A model generated the notes under the pieces. It was given only the letters and a program-made list of their open reading frames with translations. It was not told where the DNA came from and made no database searches. Of a DNA stretch of 64,000 nucleotides, positions 24,933-33,841 are shown piece by piece. The first letter of the stretch is position 1. The number at the start of each line of letters is the position of its first letter. Source of the stretch: JAJDYQ01 sp963662865 (GTDB lineage Bacteria > Pseudomonadota > Gammaproteobacteria > JAJDYQ01). The stretch is taken from assembly GCA_963662865.1 (NCBI GenBank), contig OY759969.1:806001-870000 (forward strand), read 5' to 3'. Both the position numbers and the translations under genes were made by a program.

Positions 24933-25814
24933 CTAGATGCCGGTTTGAAAACCCCAGCGTAATTTGGCACGCAGGATATCGAAATAATCGTAATTGACCG
25001 GATGTACCAGCCTGACGGGTTTGGGATAGCTTCTGACTTTGATGTGAGTGTCCTCTTCGAGGCGAATGCGGGTCTGGCCATCCAGTGTGATCATTGAGTA
25101 GGTGGCGTCCTCGGTTTTTACGTGTAATTCGATTTCACTGTCTGATTCGATGACCAGTGGTCGGTTGCTCAGGGTATGAGGGCAGATTGGAACCAGAGTG
25201 ATCGCTCGCAATGACGGGTGAACGATGGGCCCGCCCGCAGATAAAGAGTATGCCGTTGATCCGGTAGGTGTCGCAATAACCAGACCGTCGGCACGATAAG
25301 CATTGATGAAATTTCCATTGATGCTGGTTCTGAATTCAATCATTCGGGCCAGTTCCCGATTGTGTAGAACGACATCGTTAAATGCCAGAAGTGTCTGCGC
25401 AGACTGATTGTGGCCTGTCAGTCTGGTTTCAAGCAGGAAACGCTCTTCTATATCAATCTGGCCGCTTAGAAATTCCTGAAGCCGAGGTTCGATTTCACCC
25501 GGCGAGACATCCGCGAGAAATCCGAGCCTGCCAAGATTGACTCCCAGGATTGGTGTTCCATAGGGGACGAGCTCCCGGGCGGCATGAAGTAGCGTACCGT
25601 CACCACCAATGACGATGGCCAGATCGCAGTCTTTGCCGATTTCCTCGAAAGACCTGACCGGTAAATCAGAATTCCTGGCTTTGTGCTCAGTGTTACTGAT
25701 ACAGCAATTTAAGTTATGACCATGTAAGACCCGGATAACAGTATCCAGGGCGGGGGTAACCGACGGGTCGCTTTGTTTTAGGATAATGCCGATATTCTGG
25801 AAGTTGTTCTGCAT
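24933..25814 (-). CDS. nadK: NAD kinase
   Basis: NadK phosphorylates NAD to NADP. The 293-residue protein has the catalytic GGDGTLLHAAR motif near residue 75, GVNLGRLGFLAD, and the NAD-binding RADGLVIATPTGSTAYSLSAGG segment. Length is normal. It leads the nadK-recN unit and diverges from hrcA. Confidence 0.96.
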   Translation of the reverse strand: MQNNFQNIGIILKQSDPSVTPALDTVIRVLHGHNLNCCISNTEHKARNSDLPVRSFEEIGKDCDLAIVIGGDGTLLHAARELVPYGTPILGVNLGRLGFLADVSPGEIEPRLQEFLSGQIDIEERFLLETRLTGHNQSAQTLLAFNDVVLHNRELARMIEFRTSINGNFINAYRADGLVIATPTGSTAYSLSAGGPIVHPSLRAITLVPICPHTLSNRPLVIESDSEIELHVKTEDATYSMITLDGQTRIRLEEDTHIKVRSYPKPVRLVHPVNYDYFDILRAKLRWGFQTGI

Positions 25815-25914
25815 AAGTCCCTGGCACCGACATCAGCTAAAGGCAATCTTGACAGCTTTGCATAGTAGCTGTAGCTTGCCGACTTGCCAAGCTGATTAAT
25901 GAAAACCAATCCCC

Positions 25915-26970
25915 GTGACAGTTGACAAAGAGACCGTTCCCCAACTGGACGAAAGATCCCAGCACTTTCTCAAAATTTTAATTGAGTCATATCTGAATGA
26001 GGGACAGCCCGTCGGGTCTCGCGCCTTATCCCGGGACTCAAGCCTGAGCCTGAGTCCCGCAACTGTACGCAATGTTATGGCCGACCTGGAGGACCGTGGC
26101 TTTATTCGATCTCCCCATACTTCGTCAGGGCGTGTGCCTACCGTCCAGGGATATCGATTTTTCGTGGATAGCCTGCTGGCCGTAAAGCCACTGGAAGAAA
26201 TCGAAATTAATCATCTCCGTGAGGAACTGCTGTTACCGGAATCTGGCAGCAAGGCGTTAATAGAAAAGACCTCTTTTGTGCTGACGAGCGTCACGAATCT
26301 GGCAAGTATTGTTTCAGTTCCAAAACCCGATAAATCAGGATTAAAACACATTGAATTTATTCCTCTTAGCCAGCAGAGAGTCCTGGTGGTCATGGTGATT
26401 GGTAACGACGAAGTGCAGAATCGTATTATTCATGTTGATCGGGAATTCACTCAATCGGAATTTACCGAATTTGCAAACTATCTGAATAGCTGCCTCGATG
26501 GACGGCAGGAATTTGCCGCAATACGTGACAAAATAATTCAGGAAATGAAGGCAGCTCATGAACATGCCAATAGCATGATGATTACCGCCATCCAGATGGC
26601 TGAACAGGCTATGCAGGGTGATGCCCAGGGGGATTACGTATTAACGGGCGCAACCAAGCTGATGGACTTTGCCGATATGGTAAATCTCGATAGACTGAAA
26701 CACCTGTTTGAGGCATTTCACCAGAAACAGGAAATATTAAAACTACTTGACCGTTGCGCTGAGGCTGATGGCATCCAGATATTTATCGGTAATGAGTCAG
26801 GCTATGGAGTTTTGGAAGAGTGGAGCGTAGTGACCGCACCTTATTCAATAAATGGTAACCACGTAGGTGTGCTTGGGGTCGTAGGGCCCACACGTATGGC
26901 TTATGATCGCATCATTCCGATTGTGGATATTACTGCGCGTCTGCTTGGATTGGCGCTGAACGCTGATTAA
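25915..26970 (+). CDS. hrcA: Heat-inducible transcription repressor HrcA
   Basis: HrcA binds CIRCE operators and represses chaperone genes. The 351-residue protein has the N-terminal winged helix (GQPVGSRALSRDS, LSPATVRNVMADLEDRG, HTSSGRVPTVQGYRFFVD) and a GAF-like C-terminal domain ending in DITARLLG. The start is GTG at 25915. I found no CIRCE element (ttagcactc...gagtgctaa) upstream of this gene, grpE or dnaK, so its targets may lie elsewhere, for example at groESL. Confidence 0.95.
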   Translation: MTVDKETVPQLDERSQHFLKILIESYLNEGQPVGSRALSRDSSLSLSPATVRNVMADLEDRGFIRSPHTSSGRVPTVQGYRFFVDSLLAVKPLEEIEINHLREELLLPESGSKALIEKTSFVLTSVTNLASIVSVPKPDKSGLKHIEFIPLSQQRVLVVMVIGNDEVQNRIIHVDREFTQSEFTEFANYLNSCLDGRQEFAAIRDKIIQEMKAAHEHANSMMITAIQMAEQAMQGDAQGDYVLTGATKLMDFADMVNLDRLKHLFEAFHQKQEILKLLDRCAEADGIQIFIGNESGYGVLEEWSVVTAPYSINGNHVGVLGVVGPTRMAYDRIIPIVDITARLLGLALNAD

Positions 26971-27055
26971 ATCCGATTCCCTTGTTTTTTTCCACGTTTC
27001 GGGCGTGTATACTGCGCCGCCGATTTTTGGGTAGTTGGAGGTAGTGATTCAAGCC

Positions 27056-27673
27056 ATGTCAAATGAGCAAAATAAACAGGAAAACATGCACGAAGCATCA
27101 GAGATGAACGATGAACAGAAAGGTGTTGTGCAGCCCGAAGAGGTCAAAGTGGAGGCACAGCAGGAGGTTGCTTCGACCGAAGTTCCCCGGGAAGATATGG
27201 AATCGCTTCAGGAGGAACTTGAAGAAGCCACTCGGCAGGCCTCCGATAACTGGGACAAATTTGTGCGGATTCAGGCTGAGCTGGACAACGTGATTAAACG
27301 CAGCAAGCGTGACCTGGAAAATGCACACAGGTTTGCGCTGGAAAAATTCATCAGTGAACTGTTGGTGGTGCGTGACAGCCTGGAGATGGGTCTGGACCAT
27401 ACAAAGGATGAAGATGTCGATCCGGACAAGCTCAGGGAAGGCAGTGAACTGACCTTGCGTATGCTTACCCAGGTGATGGAAAAATTCAGTGTTGCCCAGA
27501 TAGACCCCACTGGAGAGCTATTCGACCCGAAATTGCACGAGGCTGTGACGATGGTATCTTCTGATGAAGTTGAACCAAACTGCGTCCTGAGTGTTATCCA
27601 GAAAGGTTACCTCCTCAATAACCGTTTAATCAGGCCAGCGCGCGTGGTCGTGGCAAGGCCGCCGGGTGAATAG
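27056..27673 (+). CDS. grpE: Nucleotide exchange factor GrpE
   Basis: GrpE releases ADP from DnaK. The acidic N-terminus (about 45 residues) leads into a long coiled coil (WDKFVRIQAELDNVIKRS, ENAHRFALEKFI) and the beta domain (DPTGELFDPKLHEAV, GYLLNNRLIRPARVVVA). I prefer the ATG at 27056. A TTG at 27035 lies inside the ggaggt ribosome-binding sequence and is unlikely. Product 205 residues, normal length. Between hrcA and dnaK, as in the standard heat-shock cluster. Confidence 0.95.
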   Translation: MSNEQNKQENMHEASEMNDEQKGVVQPEEVKVEAQQEVASTEVPREDMESLQEELEEATRQASDNWDKFVRIQAELDNVIKRSKRDLENAHRFALEKFISELLVVRDSLEMGLDHTKDEDVDPDKLREGSELTLRMLTQVMEKFSVAQIDPTGELFDPKLHEAVTMVSSDEVEPNCVLSVIQKGYLLNNRLIRPARVVVARPPGE

Positions 27674-27688
27674 TTTTTGATTGCATGA

Positions 27689-27714
27689 CTTGAAAAAAAT
27701 ACGCTCGACCCAAG
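27689..27714 (+). promoter_or_regulatory. Sigma-32-like heat-shock promoter before dnaK
   Basis: CTTGAAA at 27689-27695, a 13-base spacer, then CCCAAGTTT. This fits the -35 and approximately the -10 of RpoH promoters. It lies about 60 bases before the dnaK start. Confidence 0.45.
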
Positions 27715-27731
27715 TTTGCTGAAGAACTTGG
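27710..27731 (+). promoter_or_regulatory. Inverted repeat in the dnaK leader
   Basis: A perfect 7-bp inverted repeat, ccaagtt / aacttgg with an eight-base loop, is followed by ctttt. It could be a weak terminator after grpE or a leader hairpin. It overlaps the downstream half of the candidate sigma-32 promoter. Confidence 0.4.
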
Positions 27732-27767
27732 CTTTTAATACAGAACTTGATCTCAGGGGATTAATTC

Positions 27768-29702
27768 ATGGGAAAAATCATTGGAATCGATCTTGGAACA
27801 ACCAATTCCTGCGTGGCTGTCCTGGAGGGTGGTGAGCCCAAGGTCATTGAAAACGCCGAAGGTGATCGTACAACCCCTTCGATTGTCGCCTACGCTGATG
27901 ATAGCGAGCTTCTGGTTGGACAGCCTGCAAAACGTCAGGCGGTAACTAATCCGAAAAACACGCTTTATGCTATCAAGCGCCTGATCGGACGTCGTTTTGA
28001 AGAAGATGAGGTACAAAAAGATATCAATCTAGTGCCTTACAGTATCATCAAAGCCGATAACAGTGACGCCTGGGTTGAGGTGAATGGCGACAAAATGGCA
28101 CCACCAGAAATATCGGCTCGCGTTCTTATGAAGATGAAGAAAACGGCCGAGGATTATCTGGGTGAACCGGTCACGGAAGCCGTGGTAACCGTGCCCGCCT
28201 ACTTTAATGATTCCCAGCGTCAGGCGACCAAAGATGCCGGCAAGATTGCCGGTCTTGAAGTAAAGCGTATTATCAATGAACCTACTGCGGCTGCGCTTGC
28301 CTACGGTATGGATAAAAAGCGCGGCGACAAGACCGTTGCGGTATATGACCTTGGCGGTGGTACGTTTGATGTTTCGATTATCGAAATCGCCGAGGTTGAT
28401 GGCGAACATCAATTTGAGGTACTGGCGACCAATGGCGATACCTTTCTCGGTGGCGAGGACTTTGATAGCCGCCTGATGGATTATCTGGTTGGGGAATTCA
28501 AGAAGGAGCAGGGCGTTGATCTGGCAAATGATCCGTTGGCGCTGCAGCGGCTTAAAGAATCCGCTGAAAAAGCTAAAATTGAGTTGTCATCGGCGCAGCA
28601 GACTGAATTGAACCTCCCTTATATCACCGCCGATGCTTCAGGACCGAAGCACATGAACCTGAAGATTACGCGCGCTAAACTGGAATCGCTTGTTGATGGT
28701 CTGATCGTGCGCAGTATCGACCCCTGCAAGACGGCACTGAATGATGCCGGGCTGTCGTCCTCGGAAATCGATGACGTGATCCTTGTTGGTGGACAGACCC
28801 GTATGCCAAAAGTGCAGGAGGCGGTTAGAAACTTTTTTGGTAAAGATCCCCGTAAAGACGTGAATCCCGACGAAGCAGTTGCGATTGGCGCGGCAATCCA
28901 GGGTGGTGTGCTGGGTGGTGACGTGAAAGACGTGCTGCTGCTGGATGTTACTCCTTTGAGCCTGGGTATCGAGACCATGGGTGGGGTCATGACCAAGCTG
29001 ATTGATAAAAATACAACTATTCCCACCAAGGCGCAGCAGATATTTTCAACAGCGGAGGATAATCAGACTGCGGTAACCGTACACATCTTGCAGGGCGAGC
29101 GTGAAATGGCTGCGGGAAATAAATCTCTGGGACGCTTTGATCTAAGCGATATTCCGCCTGCGCTTCGTGGAGTTCCGCAAATTGAGGTGACGTTTGATAT
29201 TGACGCGAACGGCATCCTGAATGTTTCTGCCAGGGATAAGGCCACGGGCAAAGAGCAGTCTATTGTCATAAAGGCATCTTCGGGACTAAGCGATGACGAG
29301 GTTGAATCCATGGTCAGAGATGCCGAGTCACATGCTGAAGAAGACCGTAAGGCACGCGAACTTATCGATGCCCGTAACGCCGCTGATAACATGATCCACG
29401 CAACCAGGAAGTCTATGGGCGAGCTCGGTGATAAGGTTGATGCCAGTGAGAAGGAGAGCCTTGAAAAGGCAATTACCGATCTTGAAGAAGCCATGAAAGG
29501 TGACAATAAGGAGGCTATTGAATCGAGAACAGCGGCATTAACCGAATTATCCGGCAAGCTCGCTGAGAAGCTGTACAGCCAGCCAGACAACTCTGAAGGT
29601 GCTGCTGCCAAAGCAACGGGCACCAATGCCGGTTCAACGGGCAACGACGATGTGGTTGATGCTGAGTTTGAAGAAATTGATGAGGATAAGAAAGCTGGTT
29701 GA
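27768..29702 (+). CDS. dnaK: Chaperone DnaK (Hsp70)
   Basis: DnaK is the ATP-driven Hsp70 chaperone working with DnaJ and GrpE. The 644-residue protein starts MGKIIGIDLGTTNSCVAVLE, has the ATPase phosphate loops (VYDLGGGTFDVSI; ILVGGQTRMP), a VLLLDVTPLSLGIETMGG linker, the substrate-binding domain and an acidic tail ending in a DDVVDAEFEEI motif. It is intact. Normally dnaJ follows directly; here a foreign-looking gene intervenes. Confidence 0.98.
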   Translation: MGKIIGIDLGTTNSCVAVLEGGEPKVIENAEGDRTTPSIVAYADDSELLVGQPAKRQAVTNPKNTLYAIKRLIGRRFEEDEVQKDINLVPYSIIKADNSDAWVEVNGDKMAPPEISARVLMKMKKTAEDYLGEPVTEAVVTVPAYFNDSQRQATKDAGKIAGLEVKRIINEPTAAALAYGMDKKRGDKTVAVYDLGGGTFDVSIIEIAEVDGEHQFEVLATNGDTFLGGEDFDSRLMDYLVGEFKKEQGVDLANDPLALQRLKESAEKAKIELSSAQQTELNLPYITADASGPKHMNLKITRAKLESLVDGLIVRSIDPCKTALNDAGLSSSEIDDVILVGGQTRMPKVQEAVRNFFGKDPRKDVNPDEAVAIGAAIQGGVLGGDVKDVLLLDVTPLSLGIETMGGVMTKLIDKNTTIPTKAQQIFSTAEDNQTAVTVHILQGEREMAAGNKSLGRFDLSDIPPALRGVPQIEVTFDIDANGILNVSARDKATGKEQSIVIKASSGLSDDEVESMVRDAESHAEEDRKARELIDARNAADNMIHATRKSMGELGDKVDASEKESLEKAITDLEEAMKGDNKEAIESRTAALTELSGKLAEKLYSQPDNSEGAAAKATGTNAGSTGNDDVVDAEFEEIDEDKKAG

Positions 29703-29805
29703 TAGTCAGGGTTTGCAATTATTCTCGACTGCCAGAAACAGTCGCTTATGATGTTTGAGTTTCATACGATGTAGAATAAAATCCCATAACCTTCCGAAAT
29801 ATTCA

Positions 29806-30735
29806 ATGATTATTTCACACAAGCTAAAAATTATATATATTAAACCGTATAAGGCTGCCAGTGCGTCATTTGAAGCCGCTCTTTCCAAGTATTGTGGAGA
29901 AAATGATGTTATTACTCCACTAGGTAGAAGTGGAGATCTAGATGGCGAGGTTATGCGACAGTCTTTGGGATTTCGCTCTGCCCAGAATTATATAGGGCCG
30001 AAAGGCCTCGAGCTTGATCAGCATATGAAGGGATCAGCGATAAAATCACTCATGCCACCGAATATTTGGAATAACTACTTGAAGATAACTGCTGTTCGCT
30101 GTCCTTATGATCAGCTTATTTCCGAGTATTTTTTCGTTAAACGTATGAGCAATAGTTTTAGAAACTATGATTTCTCGAGCTTTATTACTCGTAAATGTCT
30201 GCTCAATCAGTTTATGGTTTGCATGGATCAAATCCATATAAACGGGAAAATAATTGCCGATTTTTTAATCAGATTTGAGCATCTGAATGAAGATATCGAA
30301 AAGCTGGAGAATGAGATAAGCTGCCCGGGTCTTCTAGAAACATTTCAAGGCATCAAATTACATGGCGAATTCCGCCCTGAAAAAAGAACCAGTTGTGAAT
30401 TATACTCTAAATATCAAAGGGAAAAGTCACTGATAGATTTAATGTTTTATAAAAAAACAAAGAAATATGAATTTATAAGAGAATATTGGCCGGATTATAA
30501 GGCCAGATTGGATTCGTCCATAAGAAATAATGTTTCCATTACAGAGAGAGCATTAGATTATTCTCCTCTAAAATTACGATGGCTTTATTTTTTCTCACAG
30601 GCCATACAATATCTTCGTGTAATATTAATGTATGAAAAATGGCCTCGGAAAATATGGCTTTACTCAAGTAAGAAAATAGAAAAATACGTTTTTTTTATCA
30701 TTAAAAAATACGAGCAGCTCTATAAAATAATGTGA
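29806..30735 (+). CDS. Sulfotransferase-like protein inserted between dnaK and dnaJ
   Basis: The 309-residue product (from the ATG at 29806) opens MIISHKLKIIYIKPYKAASAS, which resembles the beta-strand and PAPS-binding loop of Sulfotransfer_2-type enzymes; later YDQLISEYFFVKR and RFEHLNEDIEKLE resemble the second conserved region of that fold. It has no signal peptide. The C-terminal 60 residues are basic and aromatic and may touch membrane. The gene is clearly more AT-rich than its neighbours, with runs of A and T, suggesting recent transfer. No strong Shine-Dalgarno is visible. A start at 29755 would add 17 residues. Substrate unknown; other group-transfer roles cannot be excluded. Confidence 0.65.
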   Translation: MIISHKLKIIYIKPYKAASASFEAALSKYCGENDVITPLGRSGDLDGEVMRQSLGFRSAQNYIGPKGLELDQHMKGSAIKSLMPPNIWNNYLKITAVRCPYDQLISEYFFVKRMSNSFRNYDFSSFITRKCLLNQFMVCMDQIHINGKIIADFLIRFEHLNEDIEKLENEISCPGLLETFQGIKLHGEFRPEKRTSCELYSKYQREKSLIDLMFYKKTKKYEFIREYWPDYKARLDSSIRNNVSITERALDYSPLKLRWLYFFSQAIQYLRVILMYEKWPRKIWLYSSKKIEKYVFFIIKKYEQLYKIM

Positions 30736-30812
30736 ACTATGCTTGGTACCATTATTAGGTAGTGTTGAATTTTAGGGCCTTTATAGCCTGTTGTTTTATG
30801 AAAGAATAACTG

Positions 30813-31949
30813 ATGTCCAAACGTGATTACTATGAGGTGCTGGGTGTTGAGCGCGGCATCAATGATCGGGATCTGAAAAAGGCCTATCGCCGAATGGCTC
30901 AAAAGTATCACCCGGATCGTAACTCTGGCGATGCAGATGCTGAAGCGTGCTTCAAAGAAGCCAAGGAGGCATACGAAATACTGAGCGATTCGCAAAAACG
31001 TGCGGCATACGATCAGTTTGGACATGCCGGTGTTGAATCTTCCACGGGAGGAGGATCAGGAAGCGCGAGGGGATTCGACGATATCTTTGGTGACGTTGGT
31101 GATGTCTTCAGTGATATCTTTGGTGGCGGGCGTGGCAGGCGTCATGGTGGGGCTTACCGAGGCGCCGATCTGCGATACTCAATGGAATTGTCACTGGAAG
31201 ATGCCGTTGCTGGTATCAGCAAAAATATCAGGATTCCGGCCAGAGTGAAATGTGGCGTGTGCAATGGTTCCGGCGCTCGAAAGGGAACTAATCCCAAAAC
31301 CTGTGAAGCTTGCCATGGGCACGGTCAGGTACGCATGCAACAGGGCTTTTTCTCTGTTCAGCAGACGTGCCCTGCCTGCCATGGCGAAGGCAGTATGATT
31401 ACTGATCCGTGTATGTCCTGTCATGGTAGTGGCAAAATCGAGCAAACCAAGACATTGTCCGTAAAAATTCCTGCCGGAGTTGATACCGGCGACCGGGTCC
31501 GATTGGCCGGAGAAGGTGAGATAGGGGAGCGGGGTGGTCCACCTGGAGACCTCTATGTCGAAGTTTCGGTAGCTCCACATCTGATTTTTACCCGTCAGGG
31601 TAGCGACCTGCATTGCGAGGTTCCGATTAGCTTTTCTACGGCGGCTTTAGGTGGCGAGCTTGAAGTACCGACTTTGGCCGGAAAAGTTAATCTGAAAATT
31701 CCAGGAGAGACGCAAAGCGGTAGGCTGTTTCGTATTCGGGCAAAGGGGGTGAAGCCTGTTCGTGGTGGCGCGGTTGGAGATTTGCTGTGTCGTATTTACA
31801 TCGAGACGCCTGTGAACCTCACATCAAGGCAAAAGGAAATACTGAAAGAATTTGAATCCGCTCTGATTGAGAACGGGGAAGGGCATAGCCCAAAAACACA
31901 TTCCTGGCTTGATGGGGTCAAGGATTTTTTTGAAAGTCTTACTGACTGA
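30813..31949 (+). CDS. dnaJ: Chaperone DnaJ (Hsp40)
   Basis: DnaJ stimulates DnaK ATPase and hands over substrates. The 378-residue type I J-protein has the J domain with HPD (KYHPDRNSG at about 33), a Gly/Phe-rich linker, four CxxCxGxG zinc motifs (CGVCNGSG, CEACHGHG, CPACHGEG, CMSCHGSG) and two C-terminal beta domains. It is intact. The sulfotransferase-like gene separates it from dnaK, so it may depend on read-through or its own promoter in 30736-30812. Confidence 0.98.
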   Translation: MSKRDYYEVLGVERGINDRDLKKAYRRMAQKYHPDRNSGDADAEACFKEAKEAYEILSDSQKRAAYDQFGHAGVESSTGGGSGSARGFDDIFGDVGDVFSDIFGGGRGRRHGGAYRGADLRYSMELSLEDAVAGISKNIRIPARVKCGVCNGSGARKGTNPKTCEACHGHGQVRMQQGFFSVQQTCPACHGEGSMITDPCMSCHGSGKIEQTKTLSVKIPAGVDTGDRVRLAGEGEIGERGGPPGDLYVEVSVAPHLIFTRQGSDLHCEVPISFSTAALGGELEVPTLAGKVNLKIPGETQSGRLFRIRAKGVKPVRGGAVGDLLCRIYIETPVNLTSRQKEILKEFESALIENGEGHSPKTHSWLDGVKDFFESLTD

Positions 31950-31963
31950 GTCAGGAATTGAAC

Positions 31964-32770
31964 ATGACAAGAATAGCTGTTGCGGGCGTTGCCGGGCGTA
32001 TGGGACGTAATCTTGTTCAGGCCTGTTACGAAAGGGATACAGTTCAGTTGACGGTTGCAACGGAATGTGAGGACAGTAATTTTCTTGGAGCGGATGCGGG
32101 AGAACTGGCAGGCATTGAGAAGAATCAGGTAACTATCGGTTCTCAACTTCAGAATCATGTCGATGACTTTGACGTATTGATTGACTTCACAGTACCCGAG
32201 GCAACTATGCGGCATCTCAATATATGCCGTGTAGCCAACAAGCGTGTTGTTATAGGCACCACAGGGCTTACTGAAGAACAGCGTCAACAGATCGTATCGA
32301 CCTCCGACAATATTGGTGTCGTGATGGCGCCTAACATGAGTATTGGTATTAACTTATGCTTTAAGCTTATTGATCTTGCAGCAAGAATTATTGGGAGTGA
32401 TACTGATATAGAGATAATTGAAGCCCATCATCGGCATAAGCTCGACGCGCCTTCCGGTACGGCGCTTGGCATGGGGGAAGTCGTGGCAAATGCCCTGGGC
32501 AGGGATTTGAAAGAGTGTGCGGTTTATGGCCGTAAAGGGCATACCGGGAAACGTGACAGGGACGTAATCGGCTTTGAGACAATTCGTGCCGGTGATATCG
32601 TAGGCGAGCATACCGTGATGTTCGCGGACATTGGTGAGCGTTTGGAGATAACCCATAGGGCCTCCAGTCGAATGCCTTTCGCTAAAGGGGCGGTGCGTGC
32701 AGCAGACTGGGTCATGCGGCATCAATGCGGATTTTATGACATGCAGGACGTGCTTGAACTTAAGGATTAG
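31964..32770 (+). CDS. dapB: 4-hydroxy-tetrahydrodipicolinate reductase
   Basis: DapB reduces the product of DapA with NAD(P)H in lysine and diaminopimelate synthesis. The 268-residue protein has the nucleotide-binding VAGVAGRMGRNLV, VLIDFTVPEAT, GTTGLTEEQ, the catalytic EAHHRHKLDAPSGTAL motif, and ITHRASSRMPFAKGAV. The start used is ATG at 31964. A TTG two codons upstream is less likely. dnaJ-dapB adjacency is common in gammaproteobacteria. Confidence 0.96.
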   Translation: MTRIAVAGVAGRMGRNLVQACYERDTVQLTVATECEDSNFLGADAGELAGIEKNQVTIGSQLQNHVDDFDVLIDFTVPEATMRHLNICRVANKRVVIGTTGLTEEQRQQIVSTSDNIGVVMAPNMSIGINLCFKLIDLAARIIGSDTDIEIIEAHHRHKLDAPSGTALGMGEVVANALGRDLKECAVYGRKGHTGKRDRDVIGFETIRAGDIVGEHTVMFADIGERLEITHRASSRMPFAKGAVRAADWVMRHQCGFYDMQDVLELKD

Positions 32771-32774
32771 TGAC

Positions 32775-33467
32775 TTACTGGGTATTTATCTGCATTTCGA
32801 TTGTTCCATTTACGATTATTTCCATTTTTTCTGTTCCAGCCTGGATAGGCGGTGTCGCCTCAGAGTTATCTGCCGTTACTGTAGCGCTGCGCATGGTTCT
32901 GAGGCCAATAGGGGGCGATGAGATGTTAATATCGATAAGCCTGTATTTCTCTCTGTGCATGCTGTGTGTGACTAAACGCGCACGATGCTGGAAATTTTTC
33001 AGAGCCGTCTCAATGAGAATATTCTCCGACTTGGCCCATTCGGCATCAGAGACGCCGTACTGAATTTTTTTAATGCTTAAATGGTTTTGCAGGCGCCCCA
33101 GTAACTGGCTTAACTGAGTAGCGTCCGAGCTCTTCAATTGTAAGGTCTGTCGCGTTCTCCATCCGGTAATTTTATCTTTACTGTAAGCGGGCTGCGTAGT
33201 GAAGCTACCGGTCTGTGTCTTAATTTCTTTTTGGCGCTCCAGTATGGACAAGGCTTTCTGCATGCGTTGTGATACTTCTGTCGCCGTTGTACTGGCATCT
33301 TCACCTTCGCTCATGGCATACAGGGTGGCTTGCAGTTCATTGTGCTGTATCTCGATACTCGCGCTTGCGCTCAAGGATACACGGTCATAGGCTACTTCTG
33401 TTTCATGGGCACTGGCCGTCGAGTGAAAAATAGTAATAAACGCTAAAAGCAGGGCATAGTCTCGCAT
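32775..33467 (-). CDS. SIMPL (DUF541) periplasmic protein
   Basis: The 230-residue product has a cleavable signal peptide (cut after STASA, about residue 20) and a SIMPL domain: SLSASASIEIQHNELQATLY, RMQKALSILE, TQPAYSKDKITGWRTRQTL, then the C-terminal EIIVNGTIEMQI strand. SIMPL proteins such as E. coli YggE are periplasmic and linked with oxidative stress, without a defined activity. Convergent with dapB, with a four-base gap. Confidence 0.85.
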   Translation of the reverse strand: MRDYALLLAFITIFHSTASAHETEVAYDRVSLSASASIEIQHNELQATLYAMSEGEDASTTATEVSQRMQKALSILERQKEIKTQTGSFTTQPAYSKDKITGWRTRQTLQLKSSDATQLSQLLGRLQNHLSIKKIQYGVSDAEWAKSENILIETALKNFQHRARLVTHSMHREKYRLIDINISSPPIGLRTMRSATVTADNSEATPPIQAGTEKMEIIVNGTIEMQINTQ

Positions 33468-33841
33468 GCTGGCTCCCGTTGATTGTCTATGCCCATTCTA
33501 TATCAAAGTTCGGTGATGCACAGTTTTTGTTGCAGGTCCTGCGCCGGATATGCGGCGCTAACCGGACAGATCGTCTATTTACAGATGATGACGCTGAACC
33601 CTTCTCTACGAAACGATTCATATGGATTTTCCAATAAGCCGACCCGGGCAAGAAATGACGCGCTACCTGAAAAAGTCGTCATACTGACTCTGGGCGAGAT
33701 AGCGCATAATACTGTACTGATAACATCAGATTTCCGGACACGACGATCAATAACCGCAATACTTGAAGCCGTTTTCGAGTGAGTGGCGGGGAGTCTGGTA
33801 TCATACAATCAAGATTGTAATATGTTTTTATCTTATTGATA
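33468..33841. other. Gene-poor stretch before uvrC
   Basis: Two short open frames on opposite strands cover most of this 374-base region. Neither shows a family pattern, signal peptide or good ribosome-binding site, and they shadow each other. I see no RNA gene. The promoter of uvrC probably lies in the last 80 bases (attgtaatatg... near 33813). Confidence 0.5.

Noticed and set aside
33483..33782. 99-codon open frame between the SIMPL gene and uvrC
   Set aside because: No family pattern, an opposing frame of similar quality, and no ribosome-binding site.
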